Shown: positions 17,010 through 27,344 of the stretch, in pieces | Position numbering within the stretch: position 1 is the first letter of the stretch | Layout of the letters: each line of letters starts with the position of its first letter | Assembly: GCA_964578175.1 (NCBI GenBank) | Contig: CAZOBH010000003.1 | Coordinates: 1-64,000 of the forward strand | Direction: 5' to 3' | Length of the DNA stretch: 64,000 bases | Source of the DNA: RUG11788 sp964578175 | GTDB taxonomy: Bacteria > Bacillota_I > Bacilli_A > RF39 > UBA660 | Program-made: the position numbers and the translations under genes | Notes under the pieces: model-generated | Told to the model about the DNA's origin: nothing | Seen by the model: the letters and a program-made list of their open reading frames with translations, nothing else | Databases searched by the model: none

Positions 17010-18303
17010 CATCTTTGTTTTTAAATTGAATTATTATCGGAGTACCTTCTAATTCAAAATTCTCTCTTAATTTATTTTCTAGATATCTTTCATAAGAGAA
17101 GTGTACTAATTTTTTATTATTAACTCTAAACGTAAATTTAGGAGGTTTAATTCCTGATTGGTTTACAAAGAATATTTTTAATCTATTACCTTTATATGAA
17201 GGAGGTATATTTAATTGATAAGCATCATTTATAACATCATTTAAGACACTTGTTTTGATCTCTCTTTTTATATTTTCTCCTACTTTAATAATTTCAGGCA
17301 TAATAAGATGTATTCTCTTTTTAGTTAATGCACTACAAAATACTACTGGACAATAAGTAATAAATTGAAATTCTGCTCTAACTTTTTTAGTAAATTCTTG
17401 AATTGATTCAGTTGCAGTATCCCATTTATTAACAACTATTATAAGTCCTTTTCCTTTTTCTAAAACATATCCAGCTATATGTTTATCATGTTCAATTATT
17501 CCTTCTTCAGCATTAATTACAAGCAAACATATATCACTTCTATCAATTGCTTCCATACTACGTAATAAACTATATTTCTCAATAGATTCATAGATTCTAC
17601 CTTTTTTTCTCATACCAGCAGTATCTATTACAACATACTCAGAACCATTATATTTTAATACTGTATCAACAGCATCTCTAGTAGTACCTGATACATCACT
17701 AACTATAACTCTTTCTTCATTTAATAAGGCATTAATTAAACTACTTTTACCTACATTAGGTCTACCTACTACTGAAAACTTTAGTCTTTCATCAGTCTCT
17801 ATGATTTCAGAAGGAAACTTTTCAGTTAATAATTCCATCATTTCATAGAATCCTTGTCCAGATTCACCACTTACTGGTATATACTTATCAAAACCTAATT
17901 CATAGAAATCATATTCATGTTCTGCAAATGATTTTGAATCAATTTTATTAATAGCTACAACTACATCTTTTTTAGCTTTTCTTAGCATATCTCTAACTAC
18001 TAAATCATTTTGAGTAAGTCCTTCTTTTCCATCTACTACAAATAAAACTATATCAGCTTCATCTATAGCTAGTTCAACTTGAACTCTAATTTCATCATTA
18101 AATATTTCTTTGGAAACATCTATTCCACCAGTATCTATAACATTGAAATGTTTATTATTAAACTCTCCTTCAGAGTATATTCTATCTCTAGTAACACCAG
18201 GAGTATCTTCAATTATTGCAACTCTACTTTTAACTATTTTATTAAATATTGTACTTTTACCTACATTAGGTCTACCAACTAAAGCAATAACTGGTAATTT
18301 CAT
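17002..18303 (-). CDS. der: Ribosome assembly GTPase Der (EngA)
   Basis: 433 residues with two tandem GTPase domains and a C-terminal KH-like domain, the diagnostic Der layout. Domain 1: GRPNVGKST (~10), DTGGI, NKID. Domain 2: GRPNVGKSS (~182), DTAGMRKK, NKWD. The KH-like tail contains PPSYKGNRLKIFFVNQSG. It acts in 50S subunit maturation. SD GGAGGTAG. It is downstream of engB, another ribosome assembly GTPase. Confidence 0.97.
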   Translation of the reverse strand: MKLPVIALVGRPNVGKSTIFNKIVKSRVAIIEDTPGVTRDRIYSEGEFNNKHFNVIDTGGIDVSKEIFNDEIRVQVELAIDEADIVLFVVDGKEGLTQNDLVVRDMLRKAKKDVVVAINKIDSKSFAEHEYDFYELGFDKYIPVSGESGQGFYEMMELLTEKFPSEIIETDERLKFSVVGRPNVGKSSLINALLNEERVIVSDVSGTTRDAVDTVLKYNGSEYVVIDTAGMRKKGRIYESIEKYSLLRSMEAIDRSDICLLVINAEEGIIEHDKHIAGYVLEKGKGLIIVVNKWDTATESIQEFTKKVRAEFQFITYCPVVFCSALTKKRIHLIMPEIIKVGENIKREIKTSVLNDVINDAYQLNIPPSYKGNRLKIFFVNQSGIKPPKFTFRVNNKKLVHFSYERYLENKLRENFELEGTPIIIQFKNKDES

Positions 18304-18331
18304 AAAACTACCTCCTTTCTACAAAAAAAGA

Positions 18332-18925
18332 TTAGATAATATCAACTGATAAATTATCAATCTTTGTAAGTATTTCATCTCTTCCAGTTTTATTAACACT
18401 AGAAAATAATACTATATCATCTCCAACTACAATATTTAAAGTATCTGTAAGAATCTTCATATTCTTTTCTCTTTTAGATCCAGAAACTTTATCAGCTTTT
18501 GTAGCAATTATTGTAACCGGAATATTATAATATTTTAAGAAATTATACATAAGAACATCATCTTCTGTAGGCTTATGACGAAAATCTATAAGTAAAAATA
18601 CTCTTTTTAATTGTTTCCTATTTTTAATATATTCTTCAATCATAAGACCAAATTTCTTTTGTTTTTCTTTATCTACTAAAGCATATCCATATCCAGGAAC
18701 ATCAACTAAATAAAAGGTTTCATTAACTATGTAAAAATTAAGAGTTTGAGTTCTTCCAGGTCTTCCTGAAATTCTAGCTAAATTTTTTCTATTAACCAAT
18801 GTATTTACAAAACTACTCTTTCCTACGTTACTTCTACCTAACAATAAGAATTCAGGTAAATAATCTTCAGGATATTGACTTAATCTAACTGCAGATATAC
18901 TAAGTTCAACACTACTAATTTTCAT
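18332..18925 (-). CDS. engB: Ribosome assembly GTPase EngB (YsxC)
   Basis: 197-residue single-domain GTPase of the YihA/EngB/YsxC family, with G1 GRSNVGKSS, GRPGRTQTLNFY (G2), DVPGYGYA (G3), TKADKVS (G4) and FSSVNKTG (G5). It functions in late 50S assembly. It starts 2 nt after the nrnA stop, whose end encodes the SD GAGGTG. Confidence 0.95.
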   Translation of the reverse strand: MKISSVELSISAVRLSQYPEDYLPEFLLLGRSNVGKSSFVNTLVNRKNLARISGRPGRTQTLNFYIVNETFYLVDVPGYGYALVDKEKQKKFGLMIEEYIKNRKQLKRVFLLIDFRHKPTEDDVLMYNFLKYYNIPVTIIATKADKVSGSKREKNMKILTDTLNIVVGDDIVLFSSVNKTGRDEILTKIDNLSVDII

Positions 18926-18927
18926 AA

Positions 18928-19875
18928 TTACACCTCTTCATTCATACTTTTGTAATCTTTACATACACAATCTAAATCTTTAATAAGTTCATCTACTTTA
19001 TCTTTTTCAAATACTCTTGCACCAGCAGCAAATTTATGTCCACCGCCATTATAATTTTCAGCAATTAAATTGATTACAGGTCCACGTGATCTAATATTAA
19101 ATCTATATACATTGTTTTTAACATCTTCTGATATTATCGTCCATACAAGAACTTCATCTATATTATTAAAATTATTAATTAGATTCCCTGCACTTGCTGC
19201 ATCTACATCTAATTCCTTTATAATTTTATCTGTAAGAATTATATAAGCAAGACCATTTTCAGTAACTATGAAATTTTGTTCAATAAACCCTTGTAAATTT
19301 ATCTCTTTTAAAGGACGAGAGAAAATATTACTATAAAGAGTTTTTAAATCTAAATCATAATCTTTCATCAACTTAGATACTAAATAAAATGTCTTAGAAG
19401 TTGTCGAATATAAAAATCTATTAGTATCTGATACTATTCCCATAAATAACATACTAGCTATTTCATCATTAATCATTAAATCATTCTTATAAACAAAATC
19501 CAATATTATTTCACAAGCACTAGATGCTCTATCATCTATATATTCATAATCACAAATACTCTCAAAATATGGATGATGATCGATCTTAATACTATAATTG
19601 AATCCATCAATGCTTTTAATATCCATTCTTTTTTTATCAGGAGTATCAAGTAATATCAATAATCCATTATTATCTTCTAAACTTTTATCTAACCTTGGTA
19701 AAAATTTAAACTTAGCACTAGACATACCTGTTGCATAAACTGTTTTATTAGGGAAATTTAAGTTAATAATTTCTCTTAGTGATAATTGACTACATAAAGC
19801 ATCTGGATCAGGTCCAGTATGCCTTATAATAGTAATATTATCGAATTCTTTTATTTTTTCTAATATTTTTTGCAC
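18928..19875 (-). CDS. nrnA: DHH/DHHA1 phosphoesterase (NrnA-like)
   Basis: 315 residues. DHH-domain motifs run in order: HTGPDPDALCSQL (~18-30, usual DxDAxGS with Cys for Gly), LDTPDKKRM, IDHHPYFE (~95) and MGIVSDTNRF. The DHHA1 domain ends with GGGHKFAAGARV. NrnA-type enzymes degrade nano-RNA and may remove the 3'-phosphate of pAp. The start is GTG with SD AGGTATTATA, 8 nt after ackA. Confidence 0.85.
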   Translation of the reverse strand: MQKILEKIKEFDNITIIRHTGPDPDALCSQLSLREIINLNFPNKTVYATGMSSAKFKFLPRLDKSLEDNNGLLILLDTPDKKRMDIKSIDGFNYSIKIDHHPYFESICDYEYIDDRASSACEIILDFVYKNDLMINDEIASMLFMGIVSDTNRFLYSTTSKTFYLVSKLMKDYDLDLKTLYSNIFSRPLKEINLQGFIEQNFIVTENGLAYIILTDKIIKELDVDAASAGNLINNFNNIDEVLVWTIISEDVKNNVYRFNIRSRGPVINLIAENYNGGGHKFAAGARVFEKDKVDELIKDLDCVCKDYKSMNEEV

Positions 19876-19883
19876 TATAATAC

Positions 19884-21062
19884 CTATTTTATTAAGTCTT
19901 TAGTATCCATTGCTATCATTAATTCTTCATCAGTTGGTACTAAATATGATAGAATTGATGAATCTTCAGCACTTATCTTTCTAAGTTCTCCACGAACATC
20001 ATTTGCTTTATTATCAACTTTTACACCTAAAACATCTAATTTGTTTAAGATTTCAGCTCTAGTAGTAGCACTATTTTCCCCAATTCCAGCAGTAAATGTA
20101 ATTACATCACATCCACCTAGTTCTACATAATATTGAGCTATATATTTAACTACACTATTAACGAATAAATCTTCAGCTAATTTACACCTTTCGTTTCCTT
20201 CTTTGATTCCATCTTCGATATCGCGTGAATCAGAACTAACTCCACTAACACCTAAGAATCCAGATTTTTTATTTAAAGCATTAACTACTTCTCCAGCACT
20301 TAATCCTTCTTTTTCCATAACATAAGGAACCATAGATACATCAATATCTCCTGAACGTGTTCCCATAACTACTCCTGCAAGTGGAGTAAATCCCATAGAT
20401 GTATCAACACATTTTCCAGAATCAATTGCGCATATACTTGCTCCTTGTCCTAAATGACATGAAATAACTTTTAAATCATCTCTTCCAAGTTCTTCAGCAA
20501 TTTTCTTAGATATATATTTATGACTTGTTCCATGAGCACCATATTTTCTAACACCATCTTTTTCATACCATTCATATGGTACAGCATATAAGAATCTTTC
20601 CTTTGTCATTGTTTGATGAAATGCTGTATCAAATACTGCAACCATTGGAGTATTAGGTAAAATCTTTTTAAATGCCTTAATTCCAATAACATGTGCAGGA
20701 TTATGAAGAGGAGCAAGATCAGATAATTCAATAATATCATTTAGAACTTTATCAGTGATTACTACTGACTTATCATATCTATCAGCACCTTGTACTATAC
20801 GATGTCCAACACCATCAATTTCTTCATAACTTGATATAATTTTTAATTCTATTAATTTATCAAGTAATATCTTTACTGCTTCAGAATGATCTTCCATTTC
20901 AGCATCTTCTTGAATTTTAAATTCTTTATTTTTTATAGTGTAACAACTTCCATCAGTACCTATTCTTTCAAATAGACCTGAAACCATTACTTCGTTAGTG
21001 TCCATATCAAATAATTTAAATTTTAATGAACTACTACCAGCATTAATTGACATAATTTTCAT
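19884..21062 (-). CDS. ackA: Acetate kinase
   Basis: 392 residues, full length. INAGSSSLKFKLF at the N-terminus, FDTAFHQTM (~160), HGTSHKYIS, SCHLGQGASICAI, DTSMGFTPLAGVVMGTRSGDID and FTAGIGENS are all intact. It makes ATP and acetate from acetyl-phosphate, a sign of fermentative energy metabolism. No pta lies nearby. SD GAGGGAATATT precedes ATG 21062. Confidence 0.97.
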   Translation of the reverse strand: MKIMSINAGSSSLKFKLFDMDTNEVMVSGLFERIGTDGSCYTIKNKEFKIQEDAEMEDHSEAVKILLDKLIELKIISSYEEIDGVGHRIVQGADRYDKSVVITDKVLNDIIELSDLAPLHNPAHVIGIKAFKKILPNTPMVAVFDTAFHQTMTKERFLYAVPYEWYEKDGVRKYGAHGTSHKYISKKIAEELGRDDLKVISCHLGQGASICAIDSGKCVDTSMGFTPLAGVVMGTRSGDIDVSMVPYVMEKEGLSAGEVVNALNKKSGFLGVSGVSSDSRDIEDGIKEGNERCKLAEDLFVNSVVKYIAQYYVELGGCDVITFTAGIGENSATTRAEILNKLDVLGVKVDNKANDVRGELRKISAEDSSILSYLVPTDEELMIAMDTKDLIK

Positions 21063-21113
21063 AATATTCCCTCATTTCTACTTCTATATTATACTATAAT
21101 ACATATTATTTTA

Positions 21114-21142
21114 AAAGAAAAAACTTAGTATCTAACTAAGTC
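21114..21142 (-). terminator. Terminator of thiI
   Basis: ACTTAGT/ACTAAGT perfect 7-bp stem followed leftwards by a T-run. Confidence 0.7.
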
Positions 21143-21149
21143 TTATACT

Positions 21150-22334
21150 TTATAAAATATCATCAAAAGAATCATCTTTTTTATCTGTAATTGTAATTGT
21201 TTTTATTTTACCAATACATTTATTTAATAGAGTTTGATAATCAAATTTATCTTCTTCTTCACCACAAACATATAGTTTTGGATTAATAACTGGATGCTTA
21301 GGCACAAAAATTGTGCAGCAATCTTCAAAAGGAAGAATGCTTATGTCATATGTATCTATTTTTTTTGCAATATCTATTATTTCAAGTTTATCAAGACACG
21401 CAACAGGTCTTACAACAGGCATATTAGTTACTTCATTAATTACAGACATACTAGATAGAGTTTGTGATGCTACTTGACCAATCGATTCACCATTAGTAAT
21501 AATTTGACAATCCTTTTCTCTAGCTACTATTTCACTTATTCTATACATCATTCTTCTCATAATAGTAATACAATAATCTTCTCTTACATAATGATATATA
21601 GCTTCTTGTAATTCAGTAAAAGGAACTATATGTAGATCAATATAATCAGTATACTTTGCTAACTTTTTAGCAAGATCAATAACTTTATTTCTAGCTTCAA
21701 TTGAAGTATGAGGCATAGATTCAAAATATATACAATCTAATTTAACTCCTCTTTTTAAAGTTAAATAACCAGCAACAGGAGAATCAATTCCTCCACTAAG
21801 CATAAGAAGTCCTTTACCTAAAGTACCACTAGGATATCCACCAAGCCCTTTATATACATTAGTATAAATATAAGTATAATTCTCTCTTATTTCCACATGA
21901 ACAGTAAGTTCAGGATTATTAACATCTACTTTGATATTATCTACATTCTTAAGAATTACTCCTCCTAATTTAGCAGAAAACTCAATACTATTATACGGAA
22001 AAGATTTATAACTTCTTTTTGTTTCTACTTTAAATGTACTGGGATTAAATTCTTTAACCACTTCTACTGCTTTTTCATTTATTTTATCAATATCAGTATC
22101 TATTCTATATGCAACATCATATTCATGTATTCCAAAAATAGAATTAACTACTTCTAATACTTTATCTAATTCACTATCTTGAAATTCAATATACATTCTT
22201 GCTAGTTCTTTTTTTATATTAACATCTAATCCATTTAATTTATGTTTTAAATTTTGATACAAAGTATTTACAAAGAACTTTCTATTTCCTTTTTTAGTTG
22301 TTAATTCTCCATATTTAATAAGAATTACACGCAT
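21150..22334 (-). CDS. thiI: tRNA 4-thiouridine synthetase ThiI
   Basis: 394 residues with an N-terminal ferredoxin-like/THUMP region and a PP-loop adenylating domain, LLMLSGGIDSPVAGYL (~180), plus the conserved DCCTIFVPKHP near the C-terminus. It lacks the rhodanese domain of the E. coli enzyme, as usual in Firmicutes, so a partner cysteine desulfurase must deliver sulfur. That gene often sits beside thiI; here only sufS of the SUF operon is visible. It makes s4U8 in tRNA. SD AGAGGTGATACT. Confidence 0.95.
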   Translation of the reverse strand: MRVILIKYGELTTKKGNRKFFVNTLYQNLKHKLNGLDVNIKKELARMYIEFQDSELDKVLEVVNSIFGIHEYDVAYRIDTDIDKINEKAVEVVKEFNPSTFKVETKRSYKSFPYNSIEFSAKLGGVILKNVDNIKVDVNNPELTVHVEIRENYTYIYTNVYKGLGGYPSGTLGKGLLMLSGGIDSPVAGYLTLKRGVKLDCIYFESMPHTSIEARNKVIDLAKKLAKYTDYIDLHIVPFTELQEAIYHYVREDYCITIMRRMMYRISEIVAREKDCQIITNGESIGQVASQTLSSMSVINEVTNMPVVRPVACLDKLEIIDIAKKIDTYDISILPFEDCCTIFVPKHPVINPKLYVCGEEEDKFDYQTLLNKCIGKIKTITITDKKDDSFDDIL

Positions 22335-22348
22335 AGTATCACCTCTTT

Positions 22349-23596
22349 TTATAAATTACTAACCCAAATTGATATATACTTAGATAATATATCATATCCT
22401 TTACCATTTAAATGTATTTCATACATATCTTCATTTCTAAAACAAGATCCATTTTCAACATCTAATAATTCACTATAAGAAATTGACTTTTTATTTTCAT
22501 ATACTTTTCCACTATATAAGTCTAAATAAGGAATATCCCATTTATTTGCTATTTCTTTTCCAAGTTCTATTTGTTTATCTCTATCTACAGTTTTTTGATT
22601 TTTAGCTTTAGGAGTACTATAAGTTAATATATATCCTATTTTAGCATCTTTATGATATTTTCTTAAATAATAAAATATTTCTTCTAATCCACCTGCATAA
22701 GTATCAGTATCAAACTCATCTACTCTTTTTGAATCTGCTATTTCTCCGTTTTCTACGCCTCTACTTGCATCATTTATTCCACCTTGTACAATTATATAGT
22801 CGTACTCTTGATCTTTAGTTTTTTCAACTTGATCAATTATAGATTTATTGGAATGAGAAATAGTTGCACCATTTATTCCATAATTCTCCCAATCCATAAA
22901 ATTAGCAAAACCAACTCTAGATGCCCATCCACCATATTTTTCATAAGTTGCTGCTGTAATACTATCACCAATAAATAGTATTTTTTTACCTTCTAATTTA
23001 TGTTTGTTGTTATAATATATAGTTTGTTCACTAATACTTTCTAATCCATTTTTGGATTTAGCTGTACATACTACTTTAGAATTATATATAGATTTATTTT
23101 TAACTTCACAATTGAATGATAAAATACCTATTTTTGATTTAACTTCATACATTGATTTATAATCTAATTCTTCATTTTTATTATTTTGTATTATTACTTC
23201 ATATTTTGGTTTTATAACAGGAAGACTTGCATCTACTAAATAGTATTTTTCATCACAATATTTATTAACTTTTCCATTAACATCAGTAATTTTTATACAA
23301 ATATGTTTCTTTTCCTCATACTCAGGATAAGAAATATTCAAATTAATAATTCTTTTATTAACATCTACTTCACTGTTTAAAAAATCATTACAATAATCTT
23401 CAGTTGTAAAACAATAATCAATAGATTTAATTTTCTTATTAAAATTTAAAATTATTGATTTAACTATAACACTATTATAATATGAATCAGTACCTGATTT
23501 CTTACTATAAGTAAAATATATTGGTGAACTATATATATTCCCACCAAAAATAGTTAATGTTGTAATTAATATTATTAAGTATATAATCTTTTTCAT
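22349..23596 (-). CDS. Secreted SGNH/GDSL hydrolase
   Basis: 415 residues. A signal sequence (MKKIIYLIILITTLTIFG) is followed by ~170 residues of beta-rich, Ig-like segments with several Cys. The SGNH catalytic domain has LFIGDSITAATY (block I Ser, ~212), GINGATISH (block II Gly), VQGGINDASRG (block III Asn) and IHLNGKGYDIL (block V, with His). It is probably a cell-surface esterase acting on acylated glycans or lipids. It lies upstream of thiI on the same strand but with its own SD GGAG. Confidence 0.85.
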   Translation of the reverse strand: MKKIIYLIILITTLTIFGGNIYSSPIYFTYSKKSGTDSYYNSVIVKSIILNFNKKIKSIDYCFTTEDYCNDFLNSEVDVNKRIINLNISYPEYEEKKHICIKITDVNGKVNKYCDEKYYLVDASLPVIKPKYEVIIQNNKNEELDYKSMYEVKSKIGILSFNCEVKNKSIYNSKVVCTAKSKNGLESISEQTIYYNNKHKLEGKKILFIGDSITAATYEKYGGWASRVGFANFMDWENYGINGATISHSNKSIIDQVEKTKDQEYDYIIVQGGINDASRGVENGEIADSKRVDEFDTDTYAGGLEEIFYYLRKYHKDAKIGYILTYSTPKAKNQKTVDRDKQIELGKEIANKWDIPYLDLYSGKVYENKKSISYSELLDVENGSCFRNEDMYEIHLNGKGYDILSKYISIWVSNL

Positions 23597-23649
23597 ATTT
23601 TTTCTCCAAGTGATACCTATTATATATCTTAATTATTCATTTTTCAACA

Positions 23650-23678
23650 AATAAAAATAGGTATTTAAACCTATTTTA
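23650..23678 (-). terminator. Terminator of the LtaS-like/222-residue protein operon
   Basis: AAAATAGGT/ACCTATTTTT hairpin with a TTAAAT loop, followed by ATTTG, right at the stop of the 222-residue gene. Confidence 0.7.
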
Positions 23679-24339
23679 TTATAACTATTGAAAGTAGTTT
23701 TTCTTTTTCATGAACAAGTGTTATTTCAGCACTAGTTGGATACCCTGAACCATCATTATCGTATTCCCATGAAAGACTTACTTTATAAGCATTTTGATCA
23801 TTAATATCAATCTTTCTACTAGAATCTGTATATTTATAATTAGTCTTTTTTACAGTTCCTTCATCAACTTCTTTTACAACAGGAAGTTTTTGTTCACGAT
23901 CACCATATACATTACTTTTTATATATTTATATATAGTATCAGTAGCTTTTAATTTAAAGTTTTCTTTAATTGATGAATGAACAAAATCTAATCCACCAAC
24001 ATCTTGATTAGTTATTCTATTATCAAATGAATAAAAATCAATTACAAATAATTTAGATACTAATAAAGCGTATTGTTCTTCATCTATTTCTTCACTCTCT
24101 AATACTTTTTTTAATTCAGTATAATATTTTTTATATAAATCAGAACTATTTTCATATAAATTGTATTCATACCCATTTATACTTTCAACTTTTTCTGCAA
24201 CTTTATTTACTTTATTTTCTGTTTTCTTATTATCTTTATTTAAAAATATAAATACAGCACCAACTATTAAAGCAACAATTATTAAAAATATTAATAATTT
24301 CAAAAATATTCTATTTTTTTTCTTATTCTTCTTTCTCAT
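23671..24339 (-). CDS. Membrane-anchored protein coupled to the LtaS-like gene
   Basis: 222 residues. A very basic N-terminus (RKKNKKKNRIF) and one transmembrane helix (LLIFLIIVALIVGAVFIFL), then an extracytoplasmic mixed alpha/beta domain without Cys. I do not recognise it. Its ATG overlaps the stop of the LtaS-like gene (TAATG), so the two are translated together, suggesting a role in polymer assembly or in controlling the synthase. Confidence 0.65.
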   Translation of the reverse strand: MRKKNKKKNRIFLKLLIFLIIVALIVGAVFIFLNKDNKKTENKVNKVAEKVESINGYEYNLYENSSDLYKKYYTELKKVLESEEIDEEQYALLVSKLFVIDFYSFDNRITNQDVGGLDFVHSSIKENFKLKATDTIYKYIKSNVYGDREQKLPVVKEVDEGTVKKTNYKYTDSSRKIDINDQNAYKVSLSWEYDNDGSGYPTSAEITLVHEKEKLLSIVIIK

Positions 24340-26462
24340 TAATTATTAGCTCCCTCTATAATTTCAGATTCATTTAATTTTTCTTTACTTTCTTCAGTTG
24401 TTTCTAATAAATCATATACAATAATACTATTAGATGTACTAAGTAGTTTCTCTGCATATGCAGAATTTTCTTCAATATAGTTATCAGGTAATATAGTATT
24501 TTCTTTAATCATATATGTTTCATTACGTTGTGCATTATAATAAACTTTATTAGTTAACCAGTTACCTGTTGGGAATACTACTATATTATCTTTAGTTTTA
24601 AGACTAAACATATCATGTCCTAATTCATACTTGTTATAAATACCTAACATATTACCAAGAGTTGGCATTACATCATACATCCCCATTACAGTAGTTATTT
24701 CCTTCTTCATAGATACTCCCTTTATCTTTTTCTCTTTAGTCCATATAAAGAATGGAGTACTTCTATTAAGTTCATATTCATAACTACCAAATTCTACATA
24801 ATTTTCATCATCTGGACTTAAAATAGAATCTGTTTTGTAATCATAATTATAAAATTTTACATAATCTGCTTTAGGAAGTCTAGCATCATGATCTCCATAA
24901 AATACTATAGCTGTATCATCAAGGATTCCTTTTTCCTCAAGATTATCCATTAACTCACCTAAAGCTTCATCTGCGTAGTGAACTGATTTAAAATAACGAC
25001 CAAGTTTAGTACCTTCCATATAAGGATAAACATTTTCAACTGTTTCTCCTTTTTCATTTTTTTCTTTAACCTTTAATGTAACATCAAATCCATCATCTAC
25101 ATAGAATGGAGTGTGATTAGTTAACATTATCAATATAGAATACAATTTGTCATGTTCACTTCTTAATTTATCTATTTTATCAACAGATTGACGGAAGAAT
25201 GATTTATCAGATAACCCAAGTCCTATAACTTCATCAATATCATATTCACTTTTACCAATAACTTCATCATATCCTAAAGTCTTATGCATTGTTGCTCTAT
25301 TCCAATAAGATGCAACATTTCCATGCATTGATACTGAATAATATCCTTTATCTTTTAATAATTTAGGAATACTAATATAATGTCTATCAAAATATGAAAC
25401 AAATGCAGTACCATTATTTGATGGCATTAAACTAGTATTAAAAGTAAATTCACTATCACTACTTGTTCCTACACTAACTTGAGTATAAAAATTACTAAAA
25501 TATAAACTTTCTTTTGCTAATTTAGTTAAATTTGGAGCCACTTCTTCTCCATTAATTTTAAGACCTATAACAAAGTCTTGTATACTTTCACCATGAATAA
25601 CTATTATATTCTTACCTTCTAATATATTTGAATATTTATTAACTGTATTCGTGTCTTCTCTATCTGCAAAGTAATCATTAAATTTTCTAAGAGCTTCATC
25701 ATATCCAAATAATGCTGATATTTTTGGTTCTACACTTTTTATAACGTCATTTATTTGATAAGTATAGATACCATATTTAACTACTATATATTCTCTATTC
25801 CATTGTTTAGAAATTCTACTAATATCAGTTGATGATAATGTAGACATAAATATTAAAGCTACACTTACACCTAAAAGTACATTAGTAAACCATTTATTTT
25901 TTTCTTTATTATTAGCCTCAATATTAGTAAAATATTTTCTCTTAGATAAATTAATATGTAATATTATTAAAAGAATAGGCACTAAAATATATACAAAATC
26001 TTTTAACTTTAATATTGCAAAGATTGCATCACTTACATCCTCCCCATATTTAGCAGTTGATAAAAGTGATACTGATACATATGAAGAATAAAAAGTATAA
26101 TATACAGAATTTATTATACAAATAAATGCATAAATTAAAGTTAGAAAATGCCAATAAATCATTCTTATTTTATGTCTCATTAAATAACCAAATGAACCAA
26201 GTAAAACTACTACAGCAAAATCTGCTAGAATTGGTTGAATTTGCCATATATTAGATGGATTATTAGTTGTTAAATATCTAACTAATATTCCACTAATAAC
26301 ATTTAAAACTATGTATATAAAAAAGAATAAATTAGTTGTTATATATAATTTTATATAAGAACCAAAATCTTTAAATACTTCAATTGGATTATTTTTAAGA
26401 TTTTTAAGAAATTTTTTAAATTTATGAATTGTATTATTTTTTTTACTTTTAATCTTTTTCAT
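24339..26462 (-). CDS. LtaS-like phosphoglycerol transferase / sulfatase-fold membrane enzyme
   Basis: 707 residues from the ATG with SD AGAGGA. Five or so transmembrane helices lie in residues ~40-220, then a large extracellular sulfatase-fold domain: IIVIHGESIQDFVIG (~295, metal site region), SVGTSSDSEFTFNTSLMPS (the nucleophile lies in the GTSSDSE block, usually GQTSDxE with Thr; here Ser-Ser), FYGDHDARLP and SMHGNVASYWNR. This is the lipoteichoic acid synthase family, polymerising glycerol-phosphate from phosphatidylglycerol outside the membrane. The Thr-to-Ser nucleophile context is worth noting. Confidence 0.88.
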   Translation of the reverse strand: MKKIKSKKNNTIHKFKKFLKNLKNNPIEVFKDFGSYIKLYITTNLFFFIYIVLNVISGILVRYLTTNNPSNIWQIQPILADFAVVVLLGSFGYLMRHKIRMIYWHFLTLIYAFICIINSVYYTFYSSYVSVSLLSTAKYGEDVSDAIFAILKLKDFVYILVPILLIILHINLSKRKYFTNIEANNKEKNKWFTNVLLGVSVALIFMSTLSSTDISRISKQWNREYIVVKYGIYTYQINDVIKSVEPKISALFGYDEALRKFNDYFADREDTNTVNKYSNILEGKNIIVIHGESIQDFVIGLKINGEEVAPNLTKLAKESLYFSNFYTQVSVGTSSDSEFTFNTSLMPSNNGTAFVSYFDRHYISIPKLLKDKGYYSVSMHGNVASYWNRATMHKTLGYDEVIGKSEYDIDEVIGLGLSDKSFFRQSVDKIDKLRSEHDKLYSILIMLTNHTPFYVDDGFDVTLKVKEKNEKGETVENVYPYMEGTKLGRYFKSVHYADEALGELMDNLEEKGILDDTAIVFYGDHDARLPKADYVKFYNYDYKTDSILSPDDENYVEFGSYEYELNRSTPFFIWTKEKKIKGVSMKKEITTVMGMYDVMPTLGNMLGIYNKYELGHDMFSLKTKDNIVVFPTGNWLTNKVYYNAQRNETYMIKENTILPDNYIEENSAYAEKLLSTSNSIIVYDLLETTEESKEKLNESEIIEGANN

Positions 26463-26515
26463 AACATTCCTCTTTATCACTATAATTTTACATCAAATAA
26501 CAAAAAAAGAAAATA

Positions 26516-27343
26516 TTACTTTTCTTTTTCTTCGTATTTAGACACATTAAGCGCCATACCCATAACAAATATATATGATAAGAAATAAATCCACCACATC
26601 AAAATAATGATGTTAGAAATATTTCCATATAATGAATTAACATTGGCAGTTAAACCTATGTATATTGCATATAGCTTTGTAAATAAAACCCATGAAAGAC
26701 TGGTAAATAATACTCCATAGTTAACATTTTTTCTAGATATTTTAGCATCAGGTGCCATAATATATATAATCTTAATTAACCAAAATATTATAAAATATGA
26801 AATCGGTAAGTTAAATAATTTATATGTAATTCTAATATATCTACCAATATCATCGTTATGAAAAAATGTAGATATAATTGTTACGATTTGATTACCAAGA
26901 ACAGGTACTATCATAATGAACAAAAATAATAGAACCATTATAAATAATATACCTACTGATTTAGCTCTATCATATAAATATCCTTTATTTTTAATATGAT
27001 AGATTCTATTTGATACTACGATTATTGTATAAGTACCATTACTAGCTAAAATAAGGGCTGATATATAAAATATTATATTATTAATATTAGCTGAACTACC
27101 TTTTGATATAGTTTCAATCATTTGAACAAATACATTTGGTAATTCATTAGCTATAAGCCTATTTAAAAATGAATTAGATACATTAAAGTTAGAACTAATA
27201 GCAAAAACTAAAGCTATTAATGGTACTAACATAAGTAAAAAGAAGAAAGCAAGTTGTCCAGGAAGAACTTGCATTTCTGTTGATCTAAAGTTCTTATTTA
27301 ATCTTTTAGCTAAAGCTTTTATTCTTTTCTTAGTCTTTTTCAT
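26516..27343 (-). CDS. YihY/BrkB-family inner membrane protein
   Basis: About 275 residues starting at the ATG just past the GGDEF gene stop (a start at 27391 would overlap that gene). The family motif LPGQLAFFFLLMLVPLI begins TM1, and six transmembrane helices are visible. The basic N-terminus (KKTKKRIKALAKRLNKNF) is cytosolic. UPF0761/YihY proteins were once called ribonuclease BN, but that is no longer accepted; the role is unknown. It sits between the diguanylate-cyclase-like gene and the LtaS-like gene, within an envelope gene group. Confidence 0.85.
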   Translation of the reverse strand: MKKTKKRIKALAKRLNKNFRSTEMQVLPGQLAFFFLLMLVPLIALVFAISSNFNVSNSFLNRLIANELPNVFVQMIETISKGSSANINNIIFYISALILASNGTYTIIVVSNRIYHIKNKGYLYDRAKSVGILFIMVLLFLFIMIVPVLGNQIVTIISTFFHNDDIGRYIRITYKLFNLPISYFIIFWLIKIIYIMAPDAKISRKNVNYGVLFTSLSWVLFTKLYAIYIGLTANVNSLYGNISNIIILMWWIYFLSYIFVMGMALNVSKYEEKEK

Positions 27344-27344
27344 T

